Assembly (NCBI GenBank): GCA_000482145.1
Contig: AUXH01000227.1
Location: forward strand, 1-26,954
Direction of reading: 5' to 3'
Length of the DNA: 26,954 nucleotides
DNA from: Strigomonas culicis
Taxonomy: Eukaryota > Euglenozoa > Kinetoplastea > Trypanosomatida > Trypanosomatidae
Shown: in pieces, positions 25,060-26,954 of the stretch
Numbering within the stretch: position 1 is the first letter of the stretch
Layout of the letters: each line of letters starts with the position of its first letter
The notes under the pieces: generated by a model
Seen by the model: the letters and a program-made list of their open reading frames with translations, nothing else
Databases searched by the model: none
Told to the model about the DNA's origin: nothing
Translations under genes and position numbers: made by a program

Positions 25060-26538
25060 TCACCGCCAGTACGCGTGGCTCTCGTAGCCCTTCCCGTAGT
25101 ACTCCTGCGAGGTGAGGCCGACGAGCTGCAGCAGCCGTTCCATGTGCGTCGCGACGACGGAGCTGCCGAGTGCGGGCAGCAGCGTGAAGTCGAGCCCCAC
25201 ATACACCGGGAACTCCGCGCGCTCGACCATCTGCCAGTCGACGTAGTGGCTGTCGCCCTCGTCCTCCTCCTCCTCCTCTGGGGCGTGGCGCGCGGCGGCG
25301 ACGCCATCGCCCTGCCGCAGCAGCAGCAGGTGCTGGTAGGAGGAGGTGCCGCCGGCGCCGGCGCTGTGCAGCCGCTTCCAGCGCGCCTTGAAGTAGCTCA
25401 TCTTACGTCCGAGGTCGCCCGTCTCGAGGAACTTGATGGCGAGCAGCACGCAGGCGGCCATCACCGTCTTGCGGTTGCTGCGGCCCACCATGCCGCGCGC
25501 CAGCAGCCGCTCGAAGTACCAGTAGGCGTGCGCGACGGTCGCGAGCTCGAGAGGGCTGTCCGCCTCCAGCGCATAGACGAGCAGCTCGCTACGCATCTTG
25601 CGCACCTGTGTCAGCTTGATCTCGCGCAGCTCCAGCTCCGGGTGCTGCACGTAAAAGTTCGCGTTTAGGTCTTTCTTCACGATGCGGTGGCTGACGAAGG
25701 AGATGAAGGTGCTGCGGTAGCTCGGCAGCGCGATCAGCTTGCGGCGCCGCTCGCCGCCGGTGATGGCGCCGCTGTCGATGAAGAAGGCGTTCAGGAAGGA
25801 CGGGTTGTCGCGGTAGTGGTCGTGGAGGAGTATCTTGCGGTAGCTGCGCATCTGCCGCTTGTGGCCGCGGCCGGCGTCCGCCGCGGCGCCGCCCAGCGCC
25901 GTCGCGGGCGCGTCGTCGTGGCTGCCGCCCGACCGGCCGCGCGAAGAGGAGGCGGAGCTGCTCGACGTGCTGGAGCTCGAGCTCGAGGACGTGCTGGAGC
26001 TCGAGGAGGCGCGCGACTTGCCGCCGCCGCCGGCCGCCGCCGCGTCCGTGGGGGGGCCACCGGCCGCCGCGTCCTCGGCGGCGCGGTGGTGGCGGCGGCG
26101 GCGGCTGGAAGCCGACGACGACGAGCTGCCGGAGGAGGAGCTGGAGCTGGACGACGACGACGACGACGACGACGCCGACGACGGCGTGCTGCGCGAGCTG
26201 TAGCTGAGGTCCTGCAGTAGGTCTGCGTAGTTCCCCGCCAAGTAGGCGCTGTTGGCCACGAACAGCTGATAGTCCTCCCGGCCTGCCTCGCCGGCAGCCG
26301 CAGCCGCAGCCGGCGACAGCGGTGGCGCCGCCGCCGCGACCTCCGCCTCAACGGCGGTCGGCAGCGGTGGCGGCGGCGGCCGCGCGTGTCGGTGGCGGTG
26401 CTTGCCGGCGTGGGCGGCGCCCCGCCGAGGGGCGCGCAGGTCGTTCAGGAACTCCTCGTGGCGCCGGTGCCGCTGCGGCCCCTGCGGCGGCGCCGCGGCC
26501 GCGGCCGACGCCGACGGAGGGGACGAGGAAGAGGAGGA

Positions 26539-26570
<32 letters not shown>

Positions 26571-26954
26571 GCCCATCGCTGTCCGTTGCTCTCTTACTGC
26601 TGCGTGAGCTGGAGCTGGAGCTGGAGCTGCTGTAGGTTTCGCCGGCGAAGGGAAGGACGAGCTGCCGCTCGCGCCACGCCTGCGTGTCCATCGGCCTGTA
26701 GTTCGCGAGCAGCGTGCTCACCGCGAGCGGCGCGCGGCTCAGCGCGGCCAGCTTGTCGTAGTAGAAGTACTGACTGGCCACCCGGCGCGCGGCGGCAGCC
26801 GTCGTCGCCGCCGTCGCGGTGGAGGCGCCGTCGGCGGAGCTCGACTCGGCCAGCGGGCTCCGTGGGCGCGACGGCGCGCCACCGGCGTCGTCCGCCGCGT
26901 CGACGGGCGCGGGCGGCGCCGCCGCGGCGGCGTGGCCGCGGCGGCGGCGCGCCT
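25060..26954 (-). CDS. CABLES-like cyclin-box protein, 5' end outside the window
   Basis: The C-terminal ~210 residues (coding bases about 25060-25690) form a cyclin box closest to that of animal CABLES1/2 (Cdk5- and Abl-associated) proteins. Shared features in order are HRIVKKDLNANFYVQHPEL, LTQVRKMRSELL, VAHAYWYFERLLARGMV, SNRKTVMAACVLLAIKF and VERAEFPVYVGLDFTLLP, all echoing the CABLES pattern of FEKL, NRK, ACVLLAAK and EFPVLVAL. It would bind a cyclin-dependent kinase, which is inference. An insertion of about 45 residues, ending in an acidic stretch, splits the box after the ETGDLGRKM segment. The N-terminal half is disordered, Ala/Ser/His-rich, with several poly-Ser tracts. The frame is open to the window edge with no ATG in frame beyond the GTG at 26781, so the true start lies further right. 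Confidence 0.88.
26119..26181 (-). repeat. Poly-Ser tract in the cyclin gene (mainly TCG codons)
   Basis: A Ser-rich tract read mostly as TCG (seven in a row at 26152-26172) with flanking AGC and TCC codons, interrupted by Ala and Gly. Confidence 0.85.
26521..26568 (-). repeat. Poly-Ser tract in the cyclin gene (AGC then TCN codons)
   Basis: Sixteen Ser codons: ten AGC units at 26539-26568 on the coding strand followed by four TCC, one TCT and one TCG. Confidence 0.92.

Noticed and set aside
26779..26781. GTG at 26781 as the start of the cyclin gene
   Set aside because: The frame stays open to the window edge and nuclear kinetoplastid genes start with ATG, so the start must lie outside the window or, less likely, at an internal ATG.
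1..26954. tRNA genes, mobile elements and a strand-switch region
   Set aside because: No B-box-like GTTCRANNC with a matching cloverleaf, no transposase or reverse-transcriptase motifs, and all genes share one direction.

Overview
This is nuclear DNA from a kinetoplastid protist, most likely a trypanosomatid. Eleven protein genes are visible and all lie on the minus strand, so transcription runs from the right edge to the left with no strand switch. The genes have no introns. Coding DNA is very GC-rich at third positions, whereas the spacers are AT-rich and full of homopolymers and microsatellites. Upstream of almost every start codon the minus strand carries a long polypyrimidine tract and then the first AG, which is the layout of spliced-leader trans-splicing in a directional gene cluster. 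A glycosomal PEX11 pair also fits kinetoplastids. A mitochondrial-type SHMT argues against Trypanosoma brucei, which lacks SHMT. From memory, SHMT-L, nuclear topoisomerase II, a MYST acetyltransferase and PEX11 sit near each other on Leishmania chromosome 28, so this looks syntenic. The species cannot be named from the sequence.

Layout in transcription order (right to left): a CABLES-type cyclin-box protein, cut by the right window edge; a diverged PEX11/GIM5-family membrane protein; PEX11; a MYST histone acetyltransferase; nuclear DNA topoisomerase II; eIF2B epsilon; a coiled-coil protein with a Cep57-like C-terminus; eIF3e; the splicing factor cactin; a mitochondrial protein resembling complex I subunit NDUFS4; a second probable mitochondrial protein of unknown function; and serine hydroxymethyltransferase. 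The last 1.36 kb at the left edge has no recognisable gene.

The genes are mixed housekeeping functions rather than one pathway, as is normal for kinetoplastid polycistrons: chromatin and DNA topology, translation initiation (eIF2B epsilon, eIF3e), pre-mRNA processing, glycosome membrane dynamics, and mitochondrial and one-carbon metabolism. There is no sign of a mobile element, tRNA, rRNA or CRISPR array.

The points most worth a second look are: a MYST acetyltransferase that keeps its catalytic Cys and Glu but has an insertion through the acetyl-CoA loop and a degenerate zinc finger; a head-to-tail pair of clearly homologous but diverged PEX11-family genes; a CABLES-like cyclin; homopolymeric Asn and Ser tracts inside cactin, eIF2B epsilon and the cyclin; predicted trans-splice sites that leave almost no 5'UTR on eIF3e and the Cep57-like gene; and predicted leaders that all lack AUG.
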